Below, piece by piece: positions 19,572-29,412 of a stretch of 36,203 nt of DNA (positions are counted from its first letter, which is position 1; each line of letters begins with the position of its first letter). This DNA is from Cylindrodendrum hubeiense (lineage: Eukaryota; Ascomycota; Sordariomycetes; Hypocreales; Nectriaceae). The notes below the pieces were generated by a model. It ran no database searches, was not told the DNA's origin, and worked only from the letters and a program-made list of their open reading frames with translations. A program made the position numbers and the translations under genes. The DNA lies in the NCBI GenBank assembly GCA_014621425.1, contig JAANBB010000408.1, positions 1 through 36,203 of the forward strand. Direction: 5' to 3'.

Positions 19572-20945
19572 ATGACTTTTCCATTTACACCCACTCAACC
19601 TGTAAGCCTATTCGGCGACAGTACCCCTCAAGTCCACGTTTCTGGCTTGATTACTCCTCCCGACTCTCCGATTGAAGAATTCGTCCCAAGATATGAGAAG
19701 CATACCGACTCCAGCGCTGCTGCAGCCTATAGTCCCAGTATCAAAATTGAATGTGGCATTACCCATCCCATCAGTCAGGTCCGCACAATGGCGACTGCCC
19801 TGGAACATGCTCGCAACAACAGAGAGTTCCCCAGCACGACGACATCATCCATGGACACCCAGGCCGTGATTGAAGATTATGAGCGTCTCATGCGACTCAG
19901 ACAAGCACGTGGCGACCTATCTCTTCCTGCTCCTGAGGCTTACAATCTACTTCGGGTTGAGATTGCCCGCCAAATCATAGATCGCGATGCTTCTATCGAG
20001 GAGTCAGAGAGCAACACAGAAGCAACTCGACGAGTCAACTCCTACCTTCGCTCAGTAGAACAAGAGCGACGCTACTTTGATGCTGCCAACACGATACTCC
20101 AGCGAAGAGGTGTCTCAAGTCCAACACAGCTTGATCTCGACAATGTCGGCGAAGAGCTCTGCTCTATCATTGAGCAGACCATTGAGCAGTCAATTTCTGA
20201 TGCCACTGGTCCCCTTCGACTAAATGTCAACAGCCTCCACAATGAGACTACCGACTTCAAGGAGCAGAACGACGCTCTCGGCCGCCAAATCGATATGCAC
20301 TACCACGTGCTCGAGCAGCAAACCAGTACCAACACTGCATTGCTCTCCATGTTCGAGCCCCAGTCAAAGAATATCCAAGCAACGGCAGACCAGCTCGTCA
20401 CAACTACAAAGAACCTCCAAGCCACGGAAGTACAGCTCGTCGCAACTACGAAGAACCTTCAAGCCACGGAAGAGCAGCTCACATTGGCTACCGGGAACAC
20501 CCAGACCATGGACGACCAGCTTACATTGGCTACTGGGAACATCCAGGCCATGGACAGGCAGCTCACCTTAGCCGCTAATAACGTACACGCCACGGAATGT
20601 CAACTATCCATGGCTGCCGATTTCACCAACCTCCTTTCGCAAGTTGTCGTGAACCTGCCTGGAGCAATCAACCAAGTCGTTTACACAGCTGTCCAGCAAC
20701 AAACTCAGGATACATATAGGAACATTTTGGAGGCCCAGCAAAAGGTGATCCTCGACCTCGAGATGCGATCACGGGAGATTCAATCGATGGCCAAGGAAGT
20801 GGAAGCAAGAAGGCTTCAGCTGGCTAGTCAGGGGCAGGGCTTTGGATCGACACACATCTCTAGCTCAAAGTCACGAGGACCGGGCCGGAAGAGCAAAGGG
20901 AAGATGCGAAAGATGGTGAATAAGGTCTTTAGTTCTCAGCGGTGA
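19572..20945 (+). CDS. Coiled-coil protein with 14-residue repeats, 457 aa, family unknown
   Basis: This is a single-exon gene starting in CACC-ATG context. I do not recognise the family. The N-terminal ~100 residues are S/T/P-rich with short motifs (LITPPDSP, SIKIE). Residues about 95-260 are predicted mostly helical and charged. Residues 266-349 are six tandem 14-residue units of the form K-N-L-Q-A-T-E-x-Q-L-x-x-A-T, which suits a long amphipathic helix. After a hydrophobic segment (LLSQVVVNLPGAINQVVY), a further coiled coil (residues about 380-420) precedes a strongly basic C-terminus (SRGPGRKSKGKMRKMVNKVF). It has no Myb-like domain, yet sits between units I and J. A structural or scaffold role is possible. 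The basic end could bind nucleic acid or act as a nuclear signal. Confidence 0.75.
   Translation: MTFPFTPTQPVSLFGDSTPQVHVSGLITPPDSPIEEFVPRYEKHTDSSAAAAYSPSIKIECGITHPISQVRTMATALEHARNNREFPSTTTSSMDTQAVIEDYERLMRLRQARGDLSLPAPEAYNLLRVEIARQIIDRDASIEESESNTEATRRVNSYLRSVEQERRYFDAANTILQRRGVSSPTQLDLDNVGEELCSIIEQTIEQSISDATGPLRLNVNSLHNETTDFKEQNDALGRQIDMHYHVLEQQTSTNTALLSMFEPQSKNIQATADQLVTTTKNLQATEVQLVATTKNLQATEEQLTLATGNTQTMDDQLTLATGNIQAMDRQLTLAANNVHATECQLSMAADFTNLLSQVVVNLPGAINQVVYTAVQQQTQDTYRNILEAQQKVILDLEMRSREIQSMAKEVEARRLQLASQGQGFGSTHISSSKSRGPGRKSKGKMRKMVNKVFSSQR
20367..20618 (+). repeat. Six 42-bp coding repeats in the coiled-coil gene
   Basis: Six in-frame 42-bp units encode 14-residue repeats, beginning KNIQATADQLVTTT and ending NNVHATECQLSMAA. 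Copies 1-3 and 4-5 are most alike, suggesting stepwise duplication. Confidence 0.85.
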
Positions 20946-22001
20946 TTTAAATGGGGAGAATGACATAGCGGTTGGTTTCAAAGGCAAGCGTTGATAAAAT
21001 ACAGCATGATTACTCCCACAGCCGGTTGTCCAGACACCTGCAGTTACTGGATTGATATGATACAAATTAGTGACGATCCCATGGCTCGTGATATGAGCAG
21101 CTACGCAGGCGGCCGATTCCACCCCTACAAAGCTAGCAATGTCAGGTTGCTGTTACGATGCAGGGACTGTGACGAGGGGAGGCGTCAACACTCTGTCTCC
21201 TCACATCACTTGGATCAGTTAACTAGATGACAACGGCGATCGCAGGCGTATTCATTTGGAAGTACGCATTTGCATGGCTGGGAACCCCAAGCAAGTGCGA
21301 GCGGCGCAGTGTTGGCGAATCTCGTCAACGCCAAGGCTTCCGAATCCCTAATCTCTTAGCCTCACTTCCGCCCCCCGACGCGCAGTCCAGCTCGCCAACG
21401 CCCTGCACAAAGCCCTGCACAAAGCCCTACCCGAGCACTTTTTTCAACGCCACAAGATGCCTCGTTTTTTGGTGTTGGAGCGGCCGGCACAAAAAAAGAT
21501 GCACTGGTGAGTTACGGCTGGCTGCCAGCTGCCGCCTGCCAGCTGCCTGCCAGCCCAAACGCCCCAGTCTACATCTCGACTTACAGCTGTCGGTTACTGC
21601 TTTGGGCGGTTGCCACATGCTCAGTGGCCGAAGCGAGTTCAAAATCGGAGCAGACTGCTGTGTTCGCCGTCCCAGCCACGTCGGATGTGCTAAATCCGAT
21701 CTTATGTCCAGTTCACTTTATGATGTTTCTTGAATCTCACATTTGCCCGCTGTGTTTCTTCTCACATTCACACACACAACAATATTCTTGTGAACACTTT
21801 TCTCACCAAACCACTCAATCGTCGTCTTTGATACTCAACTCGTTGGTATCAAACCACTCCAAACCATCTCAGTGAGTCTCTCCCTCTCCCTCTCCCTCAA
21901 CTCACTTGTCTGCTCCCCGCAGAGCAAGGTGAGTGAGATTGGCGGGCATTCGAACTGATCATTTCTCAGTTCCATCACAGAAACGCCTCCTTGCCGTCAA
22001 G
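20946..22001. promoter_or_regulatory. Coiled-coil gene 3' flank and unit J promoter/leader
   Basis: No gene is supported. Two copies of CTGCCAGCTGCC lie at 21522-21533 and 21536-21547. The unit J leader is CT-rich and has a likely intron at 21872-21922 (GTGAGT donor, CCCGCAG acceptor) and possibly a second at 21929-21969. Confidence 0.5.
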
Positions 22002-23481
22002 ATGGGTTCCGGGTCTGCCAAAAAGACCCCTTCCAAGGCCAGCCGCTCGTCTGCTCAGGCCAGACGTTCTCCCTCCAAGGCTCTCAAGAATGAGGGGTCT
22101 CCCGTGAAGACTCAAACTCCCCGTTCCCGATCTGCCAAGAAGGCTGGTCGCGAGTACAACTACACCAGCAGACTCCCAACCGAGCAACAGCGCCGTGAGA
22201 ATGGCCGTGTTCCTGGACGCAGCCTCATCGTCTGGGGCCGTAAGTTATCTCCTCAATTCCCCCTCTGAAAGACCTGTATCCAAGCTAACACAACCACAGG
22301 CCCTCGCATGGCGGAAAAGCTTTTGCTTCATCTGCAGTACGAGTGTTCTCGCCACAAGATTGAACTGCCATGGGACAGCATTGCCCATCGCCTTCATCCT
22401 GGCTCCACTGGTGCCGCTGTTTCCCAGCATCTTGGCCGCCTTCGACGCGAGCTCACTGCCGAGGGTCATCTCGTTCCTCCCATGCTCCAGCGGCCCGGAG
22501 TTGGTGGCGCCGTTGATCCTGACATACGAGGCTTCGTCCGAAAGGACGATGAAGGTGATGACAAGCTTTCAACCAGACCCGTTCGGTTTTCCGAGAAGCA
22601 TGACGACAGACGTTTCAATCTCCCTGATGCGTTTGACATCCAGGATCAACTTCCTACCATCTCATATGACGAAGAAGGTGATTCGGATGGTGACGACCTT
22701 CCAGAGTCGCCTACCCCTCATCGAACCTGTTCTCGGGCCCCAACTGGTGGCTATCATCAGTACACAGAGCAGCCCTCGCGAATCGAAGATCACGAAGATG
22801 CTGAGATCGCTGACTCCAAGTTTGAGGAAAACAGCTTCGTAGCTCGTTACAACGGAATGGACCTCGATGTATGTATCTTTTCAGTGGTAAATGATCACAC
22901 ACTAATCAAAAACAGGGAAACGTCAACTGTGAGGTTGAAGATGAGAACATATTCACCAGCCCAACTGCCCGCCGACACCACAACGTCACTGATTCTAACA
23001 TCCAACCCATGATTCAGCCTTCGATGGAAGATCAGCTAAATCTCCTCCATCAATACACCACACAGGACGCTGTCCCTCAATCATTTGCAATGGCCTACCC
23101 CGGCGAACTGCGTCTACGTCCTTCTCGAGAGGCCACAACACTCTCCAAGTCCATCACGCAGATGAACAGCTTCGGTTCGTATCACATCAGCCCTTGGGGT
23201 CTGACTCCCCCTGCCTTCGACGTCCCGCCTTCGGAACCATCCGATTCATACATTGGTTTCCAGAGCCAGAGTTTCTCATCGACAATCTCAGAAAGCTCGT
23301 CTGGCCACCACTCGGTGGAGGAGAGTACTCTTCGTGAAGCACTCTCATTTACCCAGGCTCCGATCGACGATTTTATGGTTTGTTCATTCACCCCTTCCAG
23401 ATATCCATTATCTCACCTTGACTTCAGATTCCCTATGCTGCCGACGACCTGCTCATCGGCCTCTCTGACCACAGGGCCTGA
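22002..23481 (+). CDS. Unit J: larger Myb/SANT-like protein with basic SPK-rich N-terminus, about 440 aa
   Basis: Proposed exons are 22002-22239, 22300-22868, 22916-23377 and 23428-23481 (440 aa). The first ~55 residues are basic and rich in S/T-P-S-K and SPK steps (TPSKASRSS, SPSKALKNEGSPVK), reminiscent of minor-groove-binding histone tails. Then comes the region conserved in related fungal proteins: MAEKLLLHLQYECSRHKIEL, PWDSIAHRLHPGSTGAAVSQ, HLGRLRRELTAEGHLVPP and DPDIRGFVR. It has a tryptophan second helix and a QHLGRLRRE recognition helix like units A, B and E. The rest is acidic, then S/T/P-rich. The 3' end is uncertain. The called exon 4 (IPYAADDLLIGLSDHRA) stops at 23481, but a second plausible coding stretch (GLNSPGSASSRGYFVTYAPA onward) runs in another frame to 23579. 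A missing G near 23474 would join them. Confidence 0.7.
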
Positions 23482-24600
23482 ACTCTCCGGGTTCCGCATC
23501 ATCCCGTGGATACTTTGTAACATATGCTCCCGCATCCTTTGCAACTTTGCAAAGCCTGAATAAGGTAAACCAAACATAAACTGCACCATTACACAGAAAT
23601 GATTACACCGACACCTCTAGCACCACAATATTCAAATGGTAGCTGTCATGCATGGCCGAAAAAAATGTCCATCAGACTTCGGCTCAGACCGGGGAACTGC
23701 ACGCACATTTCGCTTTCGACTTCGCAACAGGCGGGCTCGGCAGCAGGCTCGGCGTTGGACAAGGCGCTGGAAGAGTTCAAGGGGATGGAAAGTTTGCTTC
23801 TAGTTTGATTAGACAATTCAGAGCACCGGACCAGATAGTCGCGACGGAAGCTCTTGGTTTTTGAGACTTGCAATTATTGGAACTAAACGCCAGATCGAGA
23901 TCTGGACAGAAACGAGCGTTGGACAGGGATATTAGGACAGGGATTTGTGCATTGATGTTTTTGTTTGCGGACTGGATTTGGACTCGGATTTGGACCTGGA
24001 CTTTGCTATGATAGACTTGAGCCACGCACATGAAGCTGGCCGAAATAAAACAATACCCCAACTTCATGAAGCTGTCTCCAAATCAGAACAAGCCATTGGT
24101 GCAGTCGGCAATGAGTTCCTGCAGGTCAAGGCACGCCGGCCGGCACGACCGGGCTGCGAACCCTCGTACGCAAGCAACGAACCCCGAAGGTGCCATTTGT
24201 CAGGCGGACCCACGCTGAAGCGGCTCGGCCACGCTGGAAGAGCCGCTGTCAACCTCTCCAAGCAGCGAGCTTCGCTCCTCGGCTATGGCGACGGCAATAT
24301 GCTCCATCCACGCAGATGTCGTTGGAAAGGAGTAGAAAGTGGTCGGGGCCGAGCCCAGGTCGCTTTGGGACTAGCGTCGCTTCTGGGTGGATGTTTTGCC
24401 GACGCTCCGGGGCAACAATTTTTTTGGGGCGAGCTTTCTCCAGTTTTGCCATCATATCAACTTCCTCCCTCCCCGAACTTGATTGAACACCTCCCTCGGT
24501 ATACTTCCGCCTTTGTCCTCCTCCAAAGACGAAAGCACGCGAGCGCTGTTCTTTCGTTTTTGTAATACCCCATTTATACCCCCCCTCTTAATTCACAACC
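23482..24600. promoter_or_regulatory. Unit J 3' end and HSP60 promoter region
   Basis: Up to 23579 this may be the true last part of unit J (see its entry). The rest is the HSP60 upstream region. A plus-strand open frame at 23945-24565 is not credible as protein. I could not find a clean three-unit heat-shock element (nGAAnnTTCnnGAAn). An inverted repeat ACGAAAG...CTTTCGT (24529-24557) lies about 45-70 bp before the HSP60 start codon. A short GGATTTGGACT-like repetitive stretch occurs near 23970-24005. Confidence 0.45.
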
Positions 24601-25307
24601 ATGCAGCGTGCATTGAGCTCCCGGGCGAGGGCCTCTGTCCTCTCTTCGGCCGCCACTAAGTACCGAGCCGGAGCTGGCCTCGGTCAGCAGCTCCGATTTG
24701 CTCACAAGGTAAGGCTCTCTAGCAATTTTGTCGTCTTCAATCAGCTTCTAACATGCTCTACAGGAGCTCAAGTTCGGTGTTGAGGGCCGTGCCGCTCTCC
24801 TCGCTGGTGTCGACACCCTCGCCAAGGCCGTTGCCACCACTCTCGGACCCAAGGGCCGAAATGTCCTCATTGAGTCCAGCTTTGGCTCGCCCAAGATCAC
24901 CAAGGGTTCGTATAAGTGCTCCATTGACCGATGAGTCTTTCTAACTGGTCATAGATGGTGTAACCGTCGCCCGTGCCGTGACCCTCAAGGACAAGTTCGA
25001 GAACCTCGGTGCCAAGCTCCTCCAGGATGTTGCCTCCAAGACCAACGAGGTCGCCGGTGACGGTACCACCACCGCCACTGTCCTCGCCCGTGCCATCTTC
25101 TCCGAGACCGTCAAGAACGTTGCCGCCGGCTGCAACCCCATGGACCTTCGCCGTGGTATCCAGGCTTCCGTCGAGGCTGTCGTGGAGTACCTCCAGAAGA
25201 ACAAGCGTGACATCACCACCAGCGCCGAGATCGCTCAGGTCGCTACCATCTCCGCCAACAGCGACGTGCACATTGGTGCCATGATTGCCAACGCCATGGA
25301 GAAGGTT

Positions 25308-25339
<32 letters not shown>

Positions 25340-26468
25340 CAAGACCGTTCTGGATGAGCTTGAGGTTACCGAGGGTATGCGATTCGACCGTGGCTTTGTC
25401 TCCCCCTACTTCATCACCGACGCCAAGGCTCAGAAGGTTGAGTTCGAGAACCCCCTGATCCTCCTCTCTGAGAAGAAGATCTCCGCCGTCCAGGACATCA
25501 TCCCCGCTCTTGAGGTCTCCACCCAGCAGCGACGACCTCTCGTCATCATTGCTGAGGACATTGAGGGTGAGGCCCTCGCTGTCTGCATCCTGAACAAGCT
25601 CCGTGGTCAGCTCCAGGTCGCTGCCGTCAAGGCTCCCGGCTTCGGTGACAACCGCAAGTCCATCCTCGGCGATCTTGCCGTCCTCACCAACGGCACTGTC
25701 TTCACCGATGAGCTCGACATCAAGCTCGAGAAGGCTACCCCCGACATGTTCGGCTCCACTGGCTCCATCACCATCACCAAGGACGACACCATCCTCCTGA
25801 ACGGCAACGGCGCCAAGGACAGCATTTCCCAGCGCTGCGAGCAGATCCGTGGTGTCATCACCGATCCCACCACCTCCGAGTACGAGAAGGAGAAGCTCCA
25901 GGAGCGCCTGGCCAAGCTCTCTGGTGGTGTCGCCGTCATCAAGGTCGGCGGCTCCTCCGAGGTCGAGGTCGGTGAGAAGAAGGACCGATTCGTCGATGCC
26001 CTGAACGCTACCCGCGCCGCCGTCGAGGAGGGTATCCTGCCCGGCGGTGGCACTGCCCTGATCAAGGCCTCCGTCAACGCTCTGAACGACGTCAAGACTG
26101 CCAACTTTGACCAGCAGCTCGGTGTCAACATTGTCAAGAGCGCCATCACCCGCCCCGCCCGCACCATCATTGAGAACGCGGGTCTTGAGGGTTCCGTTAT
26201 CGTTGGCAAGCTCACCGATGAGCACGCCGCCGACTTCAACAAGGGTTTCGACAGCTCCAAGGGAGAGTACGTCGACATGATCGCTGCCGGTATCCTGGAC
26301 CCCTTCAAGGTTGTCCGCACTGGCCTCATTGACGCCAGTGGTATTGCCTCTCTGCTGGGTACCACTGAGGTGACCATCGTGGACGCTGAGGAGAAGGGCC
26401 CCGGCGGTCCTCCCATGGGTGGCATGGGCGGCATGGGCGGCATGGGTGGCATGGGTGGCATGATGTAA
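24601..26468 (+). CDS. HSP60: Mitochondrial chaperonin Hsp60
   Basis: Three exons (24601-24708, 24764-24905, 24955-26468) encode 587 aa. Residues 1-35 ([20 protein letters not shown], then an R/A/G-rich stretch) form a mitochondrial presequence. The mature chaperonin starts near [14 protein letters not shown]. Type I hallmarks are present: [17 protein letters not shown], the nucleotide-binding [27 protein letters not shown] near the C-terminus, and the GGM repeat tail. It folds imported proteins in the matrix with Hsp10. Exon 2 ends in phase 1, and its donor GTTCGT is atypical, but joining restores DGVTVAR. Codon use is strongly biased to C-ending codons, which fits high expression and explains a long spurious antisense open frame. 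Length is normal for fungal Hsp60. Confidence 0.98.
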
Positions 26469-27485
26469 GACGATGAATGATATGGACGATGTATAAAACC
26501 GCTGGATTGGGTGGCGGCGCACATGGTGTTGCGTGTTCTAACGGGATGGATCAAGTGGCCTGGCAATCTCCTCTCTACCACTTCTTTACGACCTTGTCTT
26601 CATACCCCTTGCAGATTTTGGCCGCTTGAGCCCTGTATAGTAGCACTAACGGTGTAGCACTAGAAAGGAAAAAAAAGATAAAAGGAAAAAAGAACCTTGT
26701 ACAAGATTAGCAAACAGGATTCCCGGTTGCGTCATGACGAGGAATGTGAGCGTGCGTGTGTGAGCGTGTGTGTGAGCGTGTGTGTGAGCGTGTGTGTGAG
26801 CGTGTAAGTGTGTGGGTGTGATCCGGGGTGATCAACATGACGATGGCCATGTGCGCTGTTGATTGTTTGGTTTACGTTGCTGCCTCCCAGGCAACGGGCA
26901 CGGCAACAGGGCAAGCCAGGGGCTTCTCGGCGATACCTGCATTGCACTGGCTGTTTGACTGATGCCTCGCATTGACTGATGCCTTGCAGAACCGCCCGGG
27001 ATACAGTCCTGTAACTAGTTAGTTACCACGTACAGTGCTGGGCTCGAGAGCAACGGGACGCTGTCTGGAAACCAGGCCAGCCACACTTGACACGCACGCT
27101 GGGAGAGTCACGTGGGGCATCTCACGGCCAACCCCACCACCAGGAGTGGTGTTTTTCTCCCGCAAAAGGCCCCGCCTCTCTCATAGCACCGCCTAATCCG
27201 CCCAACCAACCCCCAACCAAGATACATATCCACCACCTCCACCACCTCGTCCTTGCTCCTCATCGCGAACCTCTCCAGGCATCCTCTCTCAGCCTTTAAT
27301 TCCGGTACGCCTCCGCCCTCTTCCGTCCCGTTTCCTTCTCCTTTCCACCGCAAAAGTCTCAGTTCTGTCTGAACTATAGTGTCCCGCCTTATCTCCCCCT
27401 CCTGCCGCCGCGACAGCTAATAACAAGCTCCCGTTCCAGCCCACCCCTCATCCCTAAGATCCGTCTCCTGACGTAGACCGCAACC
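26469..27485. promoter_or_regulatory. HSP60 3' flank and cofilin promoter/leader
   Basis: No gene is supported. It contains a GT-rich 12-bp minisatellite (26748-26820) after HSP60 and CACGTG near 27110. The cofilin leader is pyrimidine-rich from about 27180 onward. Confidence 0.5.
26748..26820. repeat. 12-bp GAGCGTGTGTGT minisatellite
   Basis: About five tandem copies of GAGCGTGTGTGT, the first and last diverged, followed by a short GT run. It lies about 280 bp after the HSP60 stop. Confidence 0.85.
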
Positions 27486-28400
27486 ATGGTAAGCTCAACA
27501 CCACAACCACCTGCGATCCCTTCCATTCATCCCCCTACCCCCCTATTCCTCTATTTCTCTGTCTAACACTCTTCGCAGTCTCAATCCGGGTTCGTCCTCC
27601 TCGCTTCCTTTTCCTCCCCTCCTCCCTCACCTCCAACGGTTCCCCTCCTCTCGCCAGCAGCCTCGACCATGACGGCGCCGCGGGGCAACTGATGAGCCAC
27701 GGCCACGGCCGCAGCCACAACCACAACCACCTCCACCTTGGGACGGCGCGCTAATATACCGCCGCTCTCCAGTGCCACCGTCTCGCAAGAGTGCATCTCT
27801 GCCTACAACGACCTTAAGCTCAACAAGACGATCAAGTACATCATCTTCAAGCTGTCAGACGACAACAAGCAGATTGTCGTCGAGCACGCCTCCAAGGAGC
27901 CCGACTGGGAGGAATTCCGCAAGAACCTCATCAATGCCACCTCCAAGAACCGAGCGGTATGTTTGTCAACGAAGCACATGGCTGGCCATGGCCACGATGC
28001 ACAGCCTGATCTAACCGCCACGACAGGGTGTTGAGGGCAAGGGTCCCCGGTACGCCGTCTACGATGTCCAGTACGAACTAGCCACTGGTGAGGGTACACG
28101 GTATGCAATCCCATCTCACTCGCCAGCCCACTACAGCATCTAACCGTCTGGCAGAAACAAGATCACCTTCATTGCCTGGTCCCCCGATGATGCCGGTATT
28201 CAGGTAAGTTAGCTCACCGAACCAGTAGTTACCCAGCAACTGACCAGCCACGACAGCCCAAGATGATCTACGCCTCTTCCAAGGAGGCCCTCAAACGATC
28301 ACTCACCGGTATCGCCACCGAGCTGCAGGCCAACGACCCCGATGACATCGAATATGAGACCGTCGTCAAGACCGTCAGCAAGGGCACTGCTTCCGCTTAA
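27486..28400 (+). CDS. COF1: Cofilin/ADF, actin-depolymerising factor
   Basis: Six exons (27486-27488, 27579-27589, 27773-27956, 28027-28100, 28155-28203, 28257-28400) encode 154 aa. The first exon is the ATG alone and the second is an 11-nt micro-exon (S-Q-S-G minus one base), a gene structure seen in other fungal cofilins. The protein MSQSGATVSQECISAYNDLK continues as a single ADF-H domain with KYIIFKLSDD, GPRYAVYDVQYE, KITFIAWSPDDAGIQPKMIY and the actin-binding long helix ASSKEALKRSLTGIATELQA. It severs and depolymerises actin filaments at patches and in endocytosis. The Ser residues at positions 2 and 4 are candidates for regulatory phosphorylation. All junctions keep frame. Confidence 0.96.
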
Positions 28401-28728
28401 GCGCACTATCGCACTATCGCACAATTCCCCAGACCGCCCTCGTTAAAAAGGCATGGAACTGAACATACTTTGGGTCACCTCCGGCGTCAAGCTTGGGGGG
28501 CCAACACGAATGATGTAGTGATGGTTGCGGAGAAGGAAAGGGAGGACGATAGATGACTTTCCAGGGTGTCTATCGGGGTTTCTTCTTGGGCGGACACGTA
28601 AATTTTCAGATTTGCCAGCCCCTGACCATGTACCGTACCCAGGGAAATAAATACACATACGGGTATGTGGAACTTATTGGCAACTCATGTCGTCTATTTT
28701 CTCCTTCATCGTGATGCTCGCATTATCA
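28401..28728. other. Convergent 3' region between cofilin and GET5
   Basis: These 328 bp lie between facing stop codons and probably hold both 3' UTRs. No gene is seen. Confidence 0.5.
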
Positions 28729-29412
28729 TTATGGGCTTGCCTGGCTTGACTGCCAACTTGACTTGAAGAGGGTCGACAGCTGCTCCGCCTGCGCCTGGTC
28801 CTTTAATCGCTGCATCAAGAAGCCCTTGAGATCAGCCCAGAACTCATCCGTCTCCAACGCTGCCGATCCGGTAGGCTGGGCCTTGGGGGCCGCCTTTGGC
28901 TCCTCCTTTGGCTCCTCTGGGGGGATAGCCGCCGCTCCACCAATTACCATGACCGAGAAGTCGATAGCCGTATCTGCGTCACCCAGTAGATCCTTGAGAA
29001 CCTTGCTGTCTGGTACAGGCTTCTTGTTGTGTAGCAGCTTCATCTTTGCGATGGGGATCCTGGTCTGAGCCAGCACCTTGGACTTGATATCCAGAACGGA
29101 GGTGTCGAGGGGTTGGGAGGTGAGCTTGATGTCGAGGGGCGGGTTGCGCAGAGACTTGAGGGTCACCGTGATACTTCGTTCTTGGCCAGGGGCAAGCTTC
29201 GAGGGCTTGCTCATGGGCTTCGGCATCCGGGGGAGGATATACTGGCATCATACATGTTAGAACAGGAGGGCAACGCAGCGGAGGGGGCAAAAGGATCGCA
29301 CAGGAGGCCGGGCCGGGAAGCCCTTGGGGTCCTCGACATGGTCGGCGGAGAGCTTGGCGGGTCGCGAGTCGAGCGACGACAAGAAGGTCTTTGCGAAGCC
29401 GACCTCAGCCAT
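28729..29412 (-). CDS. GET5: Get5/Mdy2-like ubiquitin-like protein of the GET pathway
   Basis: Two exons (29302-29412, 28729-29241, leftward) encode 207 aa. Exon 1 gives MAEVGFAKTFLSSLDSRPAK and a short stretch ending in ARPP. Splicing at a GTGCGA donor joins YILPRMPKPMSK. The layout matches Get5: an N-terminal Get4-binding segment (F-A-K-T-F-L near the start), a central ubiquitin-like domain (about residues 58-140: SITVTLKSLRNPPLDIKL, LDIKSKV, KMKLLHNKKPVPDSKVLKDL, FSVMVIGG), an E/P/A-rich linker, and a C-terminal homodimerisation helix pair (ETDEFWADLKGFLMQRLKD). It works with Get4 and Sgt2 in the cytosol to hand tail-anchored membrane proteins to Get3. It shares a 453-bp divergent promoter with NOP2. 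The assignment is by architecture. Confidence 0.85.

Noticed and set aside
23945..24565. 206-aa plus-strand open frame before HSP60
   Set aside because: It overlaps the HSP60 promoter. Its D-L-D-S-D-L-D-L-D start comes from a short DNA repeat, and the rest is not protein-like.
24400..24600. Heat-shock element in the HSP60 promoter
   Set aside because: Only partial GAA/TTC matches were found. The inverted repeat ACGAAAG...CTTTCGT does not have heat-shock-element spacing.
24897..26522. 541-aa open frame antisense to HSP60
   Set aside because: It is a shadow of the strongly C-ending codon use of HSP60. Its translation is a G/L/D/V-rich low-complexity chain with no motif.
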